Source: JAWLBR01 sp041687495 (GTDB lineage Bacteria > Bacillota > Limnochordia > DTU087 > JAAYGB01). From it: a stretch of DNA of 64,000 nt. Under the pieces are notes generated by a model. It did not search any database. It was not told where the DNA came from and saw only the letters and a list, made by a program, of their open reading frames with translations. Positions 50,446 to 59,521 of the stretch are shown piece after piece. The stretch is taken from NCBI GenBank assembly GCA_041687495.1, contig JAWLBR010000001.1, positions 1 to 64,000 on the forward strand, read 5' to 3'. The position numbers and the translations under genes are program-made. Every line of letters starts with the position of its first letter. The stretch's first letter is position 1.

Positions 50446-50623
50446 TACCACACGCTGTATTTCCAAGAAGTTAACCAAACCTGCTCCAATAAAGCCATTG
50501 AGGAAATCTCTGCCTACCCCTCAGAATCGAGAGGTAACGCGACTCCAAAGACGAATATTTTTTGGCTGAAGGGAAGAACAGGACGCGGAGTCTCACTGCA
50601 CCGCCAAAGATGGAGGCATTGGA

Positions 50624-51892
50624 ATGCTCAACGCAAAACCAAACACACTCAGCCCGCTCCCCCGCAAGAAGGATGCCAACTATTACGGCATCATGTGGGA
50701 CGGGGCTCTCTTTTCCCTGGCAATGACCATATCGGCTTCAGCCACGGTATTGCCAGCCTTTGCCCAACGGTTGGGAGCCTCAGAACTGGTGATTAGTATT
50801 ATGCCATCGTTGACCACCGTGGGCTGGCTTCTGCCCCAGCTCCTTAGTGCCAGATACGTGGAAAGGTTGCGGCGGCGCAGGCCATACATCATGACTATGG
50901 GAGGAATCCAAAGGTCTCTGTGGCTGGTGTTAGCTGCCCTGACCTTCTTGCTGGGAGCCAGTAATCCTTCGCTCCTACTGACGTTGGTCATCCTCGTGAT
51001 CTTGATCAGCAGTATCTTTGACGGAATGGCGACTCCTGCTTGGATGGATTTCGTGGCCCGGGTCATCCCGGCAAGGCAGCGCGGGAGCCTATTCGCTACC
51101 CGCACCCTCATCAGTGGGCTGCTCGGCCTGGTAGGTGGATGGATCACCGAAGTGACCTTGGCGCAAGTCGGTTTTCCCGGCAACTTTGGACGCCTATTTG
51201 TCTATACGTCCATTGCTTTTGCCGGCAGCTGGCTCGTCTTTCTCCGGATGACCAATGAACCGGATATTTCCGTACCTGTGGCTGCACCTAACTTACACGC
51301 ATATTGGAGCAATATTCCTACTGTCCTGAGGCAGGACAAGGTTTTTCGCCAGTTCATGGCAGCTATGACCTTCCTGACCATGGGGACAATGGCGTTGGCC
51401 TTTTTCATGGTGGCTGCCTTGGAGCGGCTTTCCCTTTCAGCTGCCTATGCCGGTCAGTTTACCATTTTTATGACCGCTGGACAGATGCTGACAACCCTGT
51501 TCTCCGGTCGATTGGCTGATACCCGCGGGCACAAGATCAACCTACTGCTGGGCGCAGCCTTCGCTGCCTTAGCGGTGGCACTACCGCTTCTAGCTCCAAG
51601 CCTGAACCTGTTCCGCCTCGCCTTTGTCTTGTTGGGGTTTTCTACGGCATTGACCGTGACATCACGGCTGGCCATTGTCATGGAGTACGCTCCAGAACAC
51701 GCCCGGGCCACCTATGCCGGCATTCTCAACACGTGGTTAGCTCCCGTGACTCTGCTCGCCCCGCTTTTGGGCGGCTGGCTTGCGCAAAGCTTCGGGCATA
51801 ATGCTGCCTTTACCGCTGCTCTCATGGCCAACATCGTAGCAACACTGCTTTTCTGGCTGGTGGTCAAGGACCCCAGAGGAACAAGCATATAG
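50624..51892 (+). CDS. MFS transporter
   Basis: A 422-aa protein with 12 hydrophobic segments. The loop RYVERLRRRRPYI after helix 2 and FSGRLADTRGHK in the second half match the conserved MFS loops, and a WMDFVARVIPARQRGSLFATR segment marks the centre of the first half. ATG has GGAGG 7 nt upstream. It diverges from the efflux operon but does not share its operator. Substrate unknown; probably export. Confidence 0.82.
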   Translation: MLNAKPNTLSPLPRKKDANYYGIMWDGALFSLAMTISASATVLPAFAQRLGASELVISIMPSLTTVGWLLPQLLSARYVERLRRRRPYIMTMGGIQRSLWLVLAALTFLLGASNPSLLLTLVILVILISSIFDGMATPAWMDFVARVIPARQRGSLFATRTLISGLLGLVGGWITEVTLAQVGFPGNFGRLFVYTSIAFAGSWLVFLRMTNEPDISVPVAAPNLHAYWSNIPTVLRQDKVFRQFMAAMTFLTMGTMALAFFMVAALERLSLSAAYAGQFTIFMTAGQMLTTLFSGRLADTRGHKINLLLGAAFAALAVALPLLAPSLNLFRLAFVLLGFSTALTVTSRLAIVMEYAPEHARATYAGILNTWLAPVTLLAPLLGGWLAQSFGHNAAFTAALMANIVATLLFWLVVKDPRGTSI

Positions 51893-51902
51893 GGAGAATT
51901 TG

Positions 51903-51911
51903 TGATATAAT
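51903..51911 (+). promoter_or_regulatory. Extended -10 promoter of the TSUP gene
   Basis: TGATATAAT: a perfect TATAAT with TG extension, 57 bp before the start codon and 11 bp after the MFS stop. No good -35. Confidence 0.55.
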
Positions 51912-51967
51912 CGTTGAGTATAGCCGGGAGAAGAGTAACGCCAGTATTGTTGAAAGGGGTTGAGCAG

Positions 51968-52414
51968 ATGGGCATAATCATACTAGGAATCATCAGCGGC
52001 ATTACGGTCGGGTTGTTAAGTGGCTTGGTGGGAATTGGCGGTGGAGTGGTACTGGTCCCGCTTCTGCTTTACGTGTTCAAGGTGGATATGCACGTGGCAG
52101 CAGGGACTTCCTTGGCCATTATTATCCCTACCGCTATCTCAGGAGTAGTTGGCCATCTCAGCCATGGGAATGTATCTTGGAAACTGGCCCTCATCATTAC
52201 TATTGGTGCGATAGCCGGATCATTCTTGGGCGCCTGGATGGCGAATATCCTGCCAGCTGCCAGCTTGAAAAAAATCTTTGCATTTCTCCTGTTATTGATT
52301 TCCATTAAGGTCCTGCTTGATGCCTACAATATCCAACTCTTTGGTGGTTCCCAATCCACAGAGCAGGCTCAAGCGGCGGTCACCGAGTCTTCACAAGTTG
52401 ATTCGTCCCGCTAG
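51968..52414 (+). CDS. Half-size TauE/SafE (TSUP) transporter
   Basis: A 148-aa membrane protein with four hydrophobic segments. GLLSGLVGIGGGVVLVPLLLYV near residue 12 is the TSUP signature, followed by HVAAGTSLAIIIPTAISGVVGHL. Full TSUP proteins have two such units (about 250 aa), so this one should dimerise. Family members move sulfite, sulfoacetate or other organic anions. ATG 51968 has AAAGGGG upstream. Terminator follows at once. Confidence 0.85.
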   Translation: MGIIILGIISGITVGLLSGLVGIGGGVVLVPLLLYVFKVDMHVAAGTSLAIIIPTAISGVVGHLSHGNVSWKLALIITIGAIAGSFLGAWMANILPAASLKKIFAFLLLLISIKVLLDAYNIQLFGGSQSTEQAQAAVTESSQVDSSR

Positions 52415-52426
52415 ACCGACCAGCAA

Positions 52427-52473
52427 AAAGGGGCAGCCTCCATGAAGTCCAAAGACTTGTGGAACTGCCCCTT
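52427..52473. terminator. Bidirectional terminator
   Basis: AAAGGGGCAG pairs with CTGCCCCTTT; an inner AAGTC/GACTT stem extends it. T tracts occur on both strands. It separates the converging TSUP and glycerate kinase genes. Confidence 0.8.
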
Positions 52474-52491
52474 TCGTCTTTCCGTCCAGAA

Positions 52492-53838
52492 CTAGCTAGA
52501 CCTACAGCTGCCCTTGGGTAGAACGATGATGACGTCAAGGTCGTTCACATTGGTCCTCGATTCAAACTGCAAAGAGTCCCCCAAATCGTCAAAGTAGATC
52601 TCGGCGTCGTGTTTGTTCAAGTAATGCTTAGCATCCAGTTTAGTCCTGCCCACTGTCCGAGGATCGGCGATGGCACCAGACTTACCTTCACCGTCGACTC
52701 CGTCCGTGTCTACTCCAGCCACAACAACACTATCCCTACCAACTAGCTCGATGGCAGAAGCCAACACAAACTCCCGATTAGGGCCAAAGCCATCGGCATC
52801 TTCCCAATTGAAGGTGACTGTCATCTCCCCACCCATGATCAACGCAACGGGGGGTGCAATGGGATTCTGTGAGTCCTGGATCTCCTTGGCAATACCCATG
52901 ATACACCGGGCTATGTACTTGGCCTCACCGGAGTTTTGGCTGGTGAGAATCATGGTCGGTAGGCCAGCTGCCTCCGCGGTCTGGCGGGCTGCCTGCAGGG
53001 CAATCATGTTGGTGCCAATGAGATAGTTGCTTGTGTTCGCCGGAACAGTTCGCGGCGGCTCCAGCGATGGATCAGCAAGCCCTCTTTCCATATGCCTGCG
53101 AATGGCGGCTGGACATTCATCCCAAATCCCGTACTGCTTCATCCGTAGGATTGCATCTGAGAACGTACTTTGGTCCATGTACGTAGGGCCAGAGGCGATT
53201 ACACTCAGGTCATCGCCAACCACATCAGACACCATTAGTGCAGCGACATCGGCGCCCTTCTGTTGACAAAACTGAGCAAACCGCCCGCCCTTAACCCGTG
53301 ACACATGCTTGCGAATTGTGTTGATGTCATAAATTGTTGCCCCGCACCGCATCAACAGCTGATTCAGCCTATACATATCATCTACGCTGATGCCCTCGGG
53401 GGGAAGTTCAAACAAAGCGGATCCGCCACCAGAGACCATGAAGACCACCAGAACTTTTTCATTGGGCCTGATGGCATCTACCATGTCCCAGATTTCCTGA
53501 GAGTACTGGATATTGACATCTTTGGGTTCTGGGTGATAAGCCCGGCGGACCGGAATTTCTGTCTGAACCACGTTGATTTCTGACCCAATTTTAGTGATGG
53601 CCAACCCGGCGTCCGGTTTCAGGATGGATTCAAACGCGGCGCACATGGGTGTAGCCGCCTTTCCCACACCAAACAGCAGCACCCTTTGATACCTTGACAG
53701 ATCGTACGTGTCTTGACAAATGGTAAGTGTGTTGCCATCCACGCTGACATTACTTCGTACAGAGTTCATCGGGTCTGCTGCATCTACCCCCGCCAGAATC
53801 ATCTTCTTGGCAAGTTCTCGATACTTCTCGTAGCTCAC
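52492..53838 (-). CDS. Glycerate 2-kinase (GckA/MOFRL type)
   Basis: Phosphorylates D-glycerate to 2-phosphoglycerate. The 448-aa protein has the N-terminal DUF4147 domain (LLFGVGKAATPM, MVSGGGSALFELPPEG, NTIRKHVSRVKGGR, SDVVGDDLSVIASGPT) and the C-terminal MOFRL domain (LIMGGEMTVTF, AGVDTDGVDG, GAIADPRT). GTG start with GGAGG upstream. It stands alone, so its glycerate source (sugar acid breakdown, serine cycle) is not shown by context. Confidence 0.93.
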   Translation of the reverse strand: MSYEKYRELAKKMILAGVDAADPMNSVRSNVSVDGNTLTICQDTYDLSRYQRVLLFGVGKAATPMCAAFESILKPDAGLAITKIGSEINVVQTEIPVRRAYHPEPKDVNIQYSQEIWDMVDAIRPNEKVLVVFMVSGGGSALFELPPEGISVDDMYRLNQLLMRCGATIYDINTIRKHVSRVKGGRFAQFCQQKGADVAALMVSDVVGDDLSVIASGPTYMDQSTFSDAILRMKQYGIWDECPAAIRRHMERGLADPSLEPPRTVPANTSNYLIGTNMIALQAARQTAEAAGLPTMILTSQNSGEAKYIARCIMGIAKEIQDSQNPIAPPVALIMGGEMTVTFNWEDADGFGPNREFVLASAIELVGRDSVVVAGVDTDGVDGEGKSGAIADPRTVGRTKLDAKHYLNKHDAEIYFDDLGDSLQFESRTNVNDLDVIIVLPKGSCRSS

Positions 53839-53920
53839 AGTGCTTCCTCCTCACAGGCAGGCTTCTGCTGCCGCAGCATCCCAGCTCACTCCCTGAGACC
53901 CCAGTAGCCCTCATCCACAG

Positions 53921-55735
53921 TCAGACTTCCAGCGACTCCAACTCATCTACCAGCTGCCCAAAAACAGAAAGAGCCGACTGGATCGGATCAGGAGCTGCCA
54001 TATCTACACCGGCCCGGCGCAGGACATTGAGTGGGTAGTCGGAGCTTCCAGCCTGCAAAAATTCAAGATACTTGTCAACTGCTGCTTGGCCATTGGCAAG
54101 AATGCCTTGAGCCAACGCCGTCGCCGCCGAAAATCCCGTGGCATACTTGTAGACATAAAACGGCGTGTAGAAATGGGGGATCCGGGCCCACTCCATATCA
54201 ATTTCCTCATCAACAACCATGTCTGGACCGTAGTACTTTTCATTGAGGCTGCGATAAACCCGACACAGAGTCTCTGGAGTCAGCGGTTCTCCGGCCCACA
54301 CCTTGCCATGGATGTCCCGCTCAAACTCAGCAAACATCGTCTGACGGTAGACGGTGCCGCGAAACTGTTCGAGGTAATGATTGATGAGATAACGCCGCTG
54401 ATTCCTCTCGGTGACGTTCTCCAACACGTGGTGCATGAGCAAAGACTCGTTCAAGGTCGAAGCCACTTCCGCCAGGAATATCGGGTACTGTGCGTAGATA
54501 TAGGGCTGATTGGTGTCAGAGTAGTGGGAGTGCAGCGCATGACCCATTTCGTGGGCCAAAGTGAACATGTTGTCCAGTGTATCCTGATAATTGAGTAGCA
54601 CATATGGGTGCGTACCATAGGTACCCCACGAGTAAGCGCCGGAGGTTTTGCCTCGGTTTTCCATGACATCGATCCAGTGACCGTCTAGTCCCTGCTGTAG
54701 GTTGGCTAGATAGTCATCGCCCAGAGGGGATAGAGCTGTCATTACCTTAGCTTTGGCTTCGTCATATGTGATCTTCATATCAACATCTGCAACGATGGGC
54801 GTGTATAGATCATACATATGCAACTCATCTAGGCCTAGCAGTTTTTTTCGCAGACGTACATACCGATGCATAGCTGGCAGGTTTTTGTGCACCGTGTCAA
54901 TTAGGTTGTCGTAAACCGAAGTGTCCACGTTATCAGCGTGTAGGGCTGCTTCTAAAGCAGAGTTGTACTTGCGGGTTCTAGCAAAAAATGCCGAACGTTT
55001 GACGTTGGAGTTGAGCATGGCCGCCAGCGAGTTCTTCCAAGCGCCATAAGTCTTGTAGAGGGCCTGGAATGCGTCCCGGCGGACACGGCGCTCTCTGCTT
55101 TCCATGAACTGAATGAACCGCCCCTTGGTCAGTTCTACCTCCTGGCCCGATTCATCGGTGATGGTTGGGAACTGAATGTCGGCGTTGTTGAACATCGAGA
55201 AGATGCTGCTGGGGGCCTGCCCCATCTCTGCGGCCTCCGCTAACAGCCGCTCCTGCGCTGCCGAAAGAGTATGCTCCCGCATCCGACCAATTTCATCGAG
55301 GTAATGCTGGTACAGCTCCAGTCCCTGCGTGTTGGCAACGAAGTCCGCCAAGGTTGCAGTCTCGATGGTGAGGATTTCTGGCTCGACAAAAGAAACCTGG
55401 CTCCCTACCTGAATGCTCAAAGTCTCAGCTCTGTCCAGCAGTGCCTGATACTTGGAGTTTCCGTTATCCTCGTCTTTGCGCATGTGAGCATAGACGTAGA
55501 GTTTTTCCTGCTTTTGAAACACCTCATCCTTTAGCTGCAGGCACTCATGGAGCCTTTGCCCAGATTCACCCAATGTTCCCTCAAATCCAGCTAGAGCAGG
55601 CAGCTGGTCCTTGACCCAAGAGTAGTCCTGCTCCCACAGTTCGTCATTTGCGTAAATGTCCTCCAAACGCCACTTCATCTCGCTGGGAATCTCTTGCCTT
55701 CCCGGCAGGCGTTTAGCTGTATTGTTGTCGCTCAC
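53921..55735 (-). CDS. pepF: Oligoendopeptidase F
   Basis: Cytosolic M3B metallopeptidase that cuts short peptides. The 604-aa protein has the zinc motif HEMGHALH near residue 388 and the third ligand region FLAEVASTLNESLL. The N-terminal region (WRLEDIYANDELWE) is typical of PepF. A GTG at 55735, 7 nt after GGAGGG and overlapping the rfbB stop (GTGA), is preferred. Coupling with rfbB is odd, as the functions are unrelated. Confidence 0.95.
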   Translation of the reverse strand: MSDNNTAKRLPGRQEIPSEMKWRLEDIYANDELWEQDYSWVKDQLPALAGFEGTLGESGQRLHECLQLKDEVFQKQEKLYVYAHMRKDEDNGNSKYQALLDRAETLSIQVGSQVSFVEPEILTIETATLADFVANTQGLELYQHYLDEIGRMREHTLSAAQERLLAEAAEMGQAPSSIFSMFNNADIQFPTITDESGQEVELTKGRFIQFMESRERRVRRDAFQALYKTYGAWKNSLAAMLNSNVKRSAFFARTRKYNSALEAALHADNVDTSVYDNLIDTVHKNLPAMHRYVRLRKKLLGLDELHMYDLYTPIVADVDMKITYDEAKAKVMTALSPLGDDYLANLQQGLDGHWIDVMENRGKTSGAYSWGTYGTHPYVLLNYQDTLDNMFTLAHEMGHALHSHYSDTNQPYIYAQYPIFLAEVASTLNESLLMHHVLENVTERNQRRYLINHYLEQFRGTVYRQTMFAEFERDIHGKVWAGEPLTPETLCRVYRSLNEKYYGPDMVVDEEIDMEWARIPHFYTPFYVYKYATGFSAATALAQGILANGQAAVDKYLEFLQAGSSDYPLNVLRRAGVDMAAPDPIQSALSVFGQLVDELESLEV

Positions 55736-56727
55736 AAGCAATCCCTCCACCAATTATCGCTGTCAAACGTCTTCTGCCACCAGTGGCGGTTGTCCGTGTA
55801 CCACTGGATCGTCTGCCGCAGCCCATCTTCCCAGCTCACCTGAGGTTTCCACCCCAATCGTCTGCGAATTCTGGTTGCATCCATCCCATAGCGCCAATCG
55901 TGCCCTGGCCGATCAGCTGTGAAAGTGATTAGGTCATGGGATAGGCCCATTATGTCCAGGATTTCTTTGACGAGAGTGATATTGGCAACCTCGTTGTCCG
56001 CGCCGATGTTATACACTTCACCCGGAACACCTTGATGCAGCACCAAATCTAACGCCCGGCAGTGATCTGTGACATGGATCCAGTCCCGAATATTCTTCCC
56101 ATCACCGTATACTGGCAAACGCTGACCTTGCAGGGCGCTAGTAACCGCCTTGGGAATTAGCTTCTCGGGGTGCTGATACGGCCCGTAATTGTTGGAGCAT
56201 CGGGTGATCATCGCCGGCAACCCATATGTCCTTACGTATGAACGGATCAGTAAGTCGCCACCAGCTTTAGTGGCAGCATAGGGGTTGTTCGGCGCCAGAG
56301 GGGATAATTCCGAGAACTTTTCTCGCCCACTCAAAGTCCCATAGACTTCATCGGTCGATACCTGAACAAAGCGGGAGACACCAAATCTACGGGCTGCCTC
56401 CAAGAGCACTGAGACGCCTTGGACGTTGGTGCGGACGAAGTCTTCGGCATCGGCGATGCTCCGATCAACATGGGATTCAGCAGCCACATTGACAATGGCT
56501 GCAAACCGGTATTGACCAACAAGCTGATTCACTAACTCGGCATCGGCGATATCTCCCCGGACAAACCGATACCTAGGATCTGATTTCACATCCACCAGAT
56601 TGGCAAGGTTTCCGGCATAGGTGAGTTTATCCAGATTGGTGATCCGCATGCTTGGGTGAAACCGCAGTAGGTGTCGAATCAGATTGCTTCCGATAAAACC
56701 TGCTCCGCCTGTAACTAAAACATCCAA
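55732..56727 (-). CDS. rfbB: dTDP-glucose 4,6-dehydratase
   Basis: Converts dTDP-glucose to dTDP-4-keto-6-deoxyglucose, the route to L-rhamnose and other surface deoxysugars. The 331-aa SDR protein has the NAD loop VTGGAGFIGSNLIRH, VAAESHVDRSI, STDEVYG and the catalytic YAATKAGGD (Tyr-x3-Lys), plus RDWIHVTDHC. TTG start with GGAGG 8 nt upstream. The other rfb genes (rfbA, C, D) are not adjacent. Confidence 0.95.
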   Translation of the reverse strand: MDVLVTGGAGFIGSNLIRHLLRFHPSMRITNLDKLTYAGNLANLVDVKSDPRYRFVRGDIADAELVNQLVGQYRFAAIVNVAAESHVDRSIADAEDFVRTNVQGVSVLLEAARRFGVSRFVQVSTDEVYGTLSGREKFSELSPLAPNNPYAATKAGGDLLIRSYVRTYGLPAMITRCSNNYGPYQHPEKLIPKAVTSALQGQRLPVYGDGKNIRDWIHVTDHCRALDLVLHQGVPGEVYNIGADNEVANITLVKEILDIMGLSHDLITFTADRPGHDWRYGMDATRIRRRLGWKPQVSWEDGLRQTIQWYTDNRHWWQKTFDSDNWWRDCL

Positions 56728-56943
56728 GACGTACTCCTCCATTTCCGTCTGATACAGCGGACCCGCGTCTGTTGTTCTTCAACATCTTCGCAAGGGGAGC
56801 TGAACCTCCTTTTCACCGCCGAAAACTCAGAAGGAATTGTCCCACTTGATCAGAAGTGTTCTACATATACTTGCGAGTTCTTGCTGAGCCAATGACAGGC
56901 TGCTGGCTCAGTCCGTATTTTTTCTATCTCATGGCTGACGGCG

Positions 56944-57849
56944 GTGATTAGTTTGGGGATCGTCATTACTGTAGCTAACCAGAAGGGCGGAGTCGGCAAG
57001 ACCACTACCACCGTGAACTTAGGAGCGGCACTGGCACAGTTGGGACAGAAGGTTCTCTTGGTCGATCTTGATCCTCAAGGCGGGATGACTCTATCCTGCG
57101 GGTTTCAGCCAGATACTCTCACCGCCACTGTCTACGATGCATTAAGATCAGAAGAAGTCTCTGCTGATGTGATATTGACCACCGGATTTGGCGTCGATCT
57201 CATTCCGGCTAACATTGATTTGTCGTTGGCTGAGATGGAACTGATCGGGATGATGGCGAGGGAGCGGCGCATTGCCGCAATTCTGGCCGATATTCGCGAC
57301 ATGTACGACTTTGTTCTAATTGACTCTCAACCCTCCTTAGGATTGCTCACTACCAACGCTCTGGTAGCCGCAGATCAGCTGATCATCCCTATCGCCTGTG
57401 AGTTTCTCGCACTTCGGGGAGTGGAGGCTCTGCTCAAACTGGTCCGTCAGGTGCAGGGCCAACAGAACAGTCAGCTGAAGATCATGGGCTTTCTTCCTAC
57501 TATGTTTGACCGGCGGACCAACCACGCCCACGAGGTTCTTGAGGCAATCCAAAAAAGATTTGGCCACGAGGCACCGATTTTCGATCACATAGTCTACCGC
57601 AGCATCCGATTTCCTGAGTCTGCAGAGAAGGGTACCCCCGTGATCTTTCACGCTGCCACCATCGCAGGCGCAGACGCATACCGGGGATTGGCCCGGGAGC
57701 TGCTGCTCAAATACGGAAATGAGGATGCGATTGCTGCACTTTCTGTTTCTGAAGCCGCAGCCACCGCCGAGGAGGAAGATAGCTCACCACCTTCCGGTAG
57801 AAAGCGTCCATCGGTACTGGCAAAGATGAAGGCGCACCTGACCAGGTGA
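56944..57849 (+). CDS. ParA/Soj-family ATPase, orphan
   Basis: A 301-aa deviant Walker ATPase: VANQKGGVGKTTTTVNLGAAL, LVDLDPQGGMTLSCG and FVLIDSQPSLGLLT are all present. This is the chromosomal Soj type without an N-terminal HTH. The last 45 residues (SEAAATAEEEDSSPPSGRKRPS) are a low-complexity, basic-ended tail. No parB or parS site is nearby, so it may position something other than the origin, for example chemoreceptors or a microcompartment. GTG 56944 or TTG 56953 start; neither has a strong ribosome binding site. Confidence 0.88.
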   Translation: MISLGIVITVANQKGGVGKTTTTVNLGAALAQLGQKVLLVDLDPQGGMTLSCGFQPDTLTATVYDALRSEEVSADVILTTGFGVDLIPANIDLSLAEMELIGMMARERRIAAILADIRDMYDFVLIDSQPSLGLLTTNALVAADQLIIPIACEFLALRGVEALLKLVRQVQGQQNSQLKIMGFLPTMFDRRTNHAHEVLEAIQKRFGHEAPIFDHIVYRSIRFPESAEKGTPVIFHAATIAGADAYRGLARELLLKYGNEDAIAALSVSEAAATAEEEDSSPPSGRKRPSVLAKMKAHLTR

Positions 57850-57863
57850 CCCCAGACAGTAAG

Positions 57864-57899
57864 AAGTCCCACCCGCGCACCAGGGCACGGGTGGGACTT
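57864..57899. terminator. Bidirectional terminator
   Basis: A 12-bp perfect stem (AAGTCCCACCCG pairing with CGGGTGGGACTT), followed by TTCGCTT on plus and CTTACTG on minus. It separates the ParA gene from the 32-aa gene. Confidence 0.75.
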
Positions 57900-57918
57900 T
57901 TCGCTTGTAGCTTACTGC

Positions 57919-58017
57919 TTAGAGAGTACCAAAGCCACCGAACAGAAGCAGGATCAAAACTAAGAAGATGATAAACCCGAAGTTTCCACCAAGCAATCCA
58001 CCTTGTTGTTCTGCCAT
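57919..58017 (-). CDS. Tiny membrane peptide (32 aa), spore YjcZ-like
   Basis: ATG has GAGGAGG 7 nt upstream. The peptide MAEQQGGLLGGNF is followed by a single helix, GFIIFLVLILLLFGG, and ends FGTL. Gly-rich peptides of this size and shape occur in spore coats (YjcZ/SscA type) of Bacillota. The assignment is by resemblance only. The ribosome binding site and adjacent terminator support a real gene. Confidence 0.6.
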   Translation of the reverse strand: MAEQQGGLLGGNFGFIIFLVLILLLFGGFGTL

Positions 58018-58091
58018 CCAAAGCCCTCCTCTCGAACTGTCATGGTATATCATACTGGAGGGTCCAGGAAGCTGTGCTTAGGAATCGATTC

Positions 58092-59084
58092 CTATTTGTG
58101 CTCTGACATTGTATCCAGAGCCAGAGCTCCGGCACCCAATAAGGCGATGTCATTGACAGAGGCAGACTTAGTAACCAAAGGCATTTCGGCTCCACGCCCA
58201 GCAAGGTGGGCGGCTGCCTTTTGTACCGCTTGTGGCAGGAACAGATCCGCACTGTTCATAACTCCCCCGCCCAAAACTATCACCTCTGGTGCCAACGCCC
58301 CGGCAATGTTGGCCAAAGCCACTGCCAGAGCATCGGAGACTGCATTCATTATCGCTAGCCCCAGGGCATCTCCCGCTCGAGCCGCCCCGCACACTGCTCG
58401 CGCGTCAATCCCATGGCCTAACACATCGCCATTACCGCCATTAATCTTATTCGCCAGTTCACTTCCGGAAGCTGCAAAGCCGTGGGCTTGCTCGATCGCC
58501 GCTCGCGCAATGCTCGGACCTGAGACCAAAGCCTCTAGACAACCTCTGCCACCACACCCGCAAATTGGCCCACCGGGAGAGACGATCATATGGCCAAACT
58601 CACCGGCACCATTGGCCTTTCCCCGCCATAGCTGGCCATCTAGGATAACGGTACCGCCAACTCCAGTGCTCACCGTAAGGTACACGGCTGAGCGATACCC
58701 AGCAGCCGCTCCAAACCGATACTCTCCCCAACCAGCTGCGTTGGCGTCGTTATCCATCACCACCTGATACCCCGGAAAAGCCTCCCGCAGTAACGCTACC
58801 AGCGGGACATTTCTCCACCCGGGGAAATTGGGTGAAAGCAAGGCAGTCTGCCGAGTTTCATCGACTAGGCCACCAAACGCTATGCCCATTGCGGTCGCTG
58901 TGCCCTGTCCCGATTGGAGCAAGGCTTTCACCCCGCACATCACTTTACTTATGGCTTGCGAAACGCCCTTGTCGGCCTCAGTGGGTATTGTTTGCTTCCC
59001 GACGATGACTCCGTCGCTGCCCATCAAGGCCAGAGCCAACTTTGTGTTCCCAATATCTATTGCCACCACAGCGGGTTTTGCCAT
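58092..59084 (-). CDS. ROK-family sugar kinase (glucokinase-like)
   Basis: Phosphorylates glucose or a related sugar with ATP. The 330-aa protein has the phosphate loop AIDIGNTKLALAL, the catalytic Asp in VVMDNDANAA, GEFGHMIV with a zinc-binding His, and the zinc motif ICGCGGRGCLEAL. No HTH, so it is a kinase rather than a NagC-type repressor. ATG 59084 with GGGGGGAG upstream. Substrate could also be ManNAc or fructose. Confidence 0.9.
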   Translation of the reverse strand: MAKPAVVAIDIGNTKLALALMGSDGVIVGKQTIPTEADKGVSQAISKVMCGVKALLQSGQGTATAMGIAFGGLVDETRQTALLSPNFPGWRNVPLVALLREAFPGYQVVMDNDANAAGWGEYRFGAAAGYRSAVYLTVSTGVGGTVILDGQLWRGKANGAGEFGHMIVSPGGPICGCGGRGCLEALVSGPSIARAAIEQAHGFAASGSELANKINGGNGDVLGHGIDARAVCGAARAGDALGLAIMNAVSDALAVALANIAGALAPEVIVLGGGVMNSADLFLPQAVQKAAAHLAGRGAEMPLVTKSASVNDIALLGAGALALDTMSEHK

Positions 59085-59184
59085 TTGTGCTCCCCCCACG
59101 CCCTGGCCCACCCAACTGGTGCGCTCTCCGGGCCTGCTTCACTACAACCTGTTCCCGCCAACCCACACAAATCCTTTGGCAAAC

Positions 59185-59220
59185 AAAAAAGCCGGCACCC
59201 TCACCAAAGAGTGTCGGCCC
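59185..59220 (-). terminator. Terminator of the small basic protein gene
   Basis: Read leftward: GGCCGACACTC, loop, GAGGGTGCCGGC and six T. Confidence 0.75.
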
Positions 59221-59260
59221 TATCACTTGCTCTGCGTAGAGTTCCTGCTACTACCGCCGG

Positions 59261-59461
59261 CTAAGACGTAGGCTCAGGTTTCACTATCTTCTTGGTCTTA
59301 CCTTTACCTGTGGCCCCAGACTCCCGGATACTGGGAGTATCTACTCCTTCGCCCATATTCGGGGCAATCTCCTTTGATGTTTCTAGCCTGGCGTCGACCC
59401 GGTGCCACGGCTTTGCCTTCTGCCGAGCGCCACGGGAACTACCGTTTTTTGAATTAGCCAC
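59261..59461 (-). CDS. Small basic, probably disordered protein (66 aa)
   Basis: GTG start 7 nt after GGAGGG. The sequence is rich in Lys, Arg, Ser and Gly (MANSKNGSSRGARQKAKPWH; TGKGKTKKIVKPEPTS) and has no hydrophobic core. No family recognised. It lies between a ROK kinase and cwlD among small genes of possible spore function. It could bind nucleic acid or a spore structure. Confidence 0.55.
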   Translation of the reverse strand: MANSKNGSSRGARQKAKPWHRVDARLETSKEIAPNMGEGVDTPSIRESGATGKGKTKKIVKPEPTS

Positions 59462-59521
59462 GTGTCATCCCTCCACCGCTAGCGTAGCACAGGTGCGGGA
59501 AGGTTATACAACCATCTCCCA

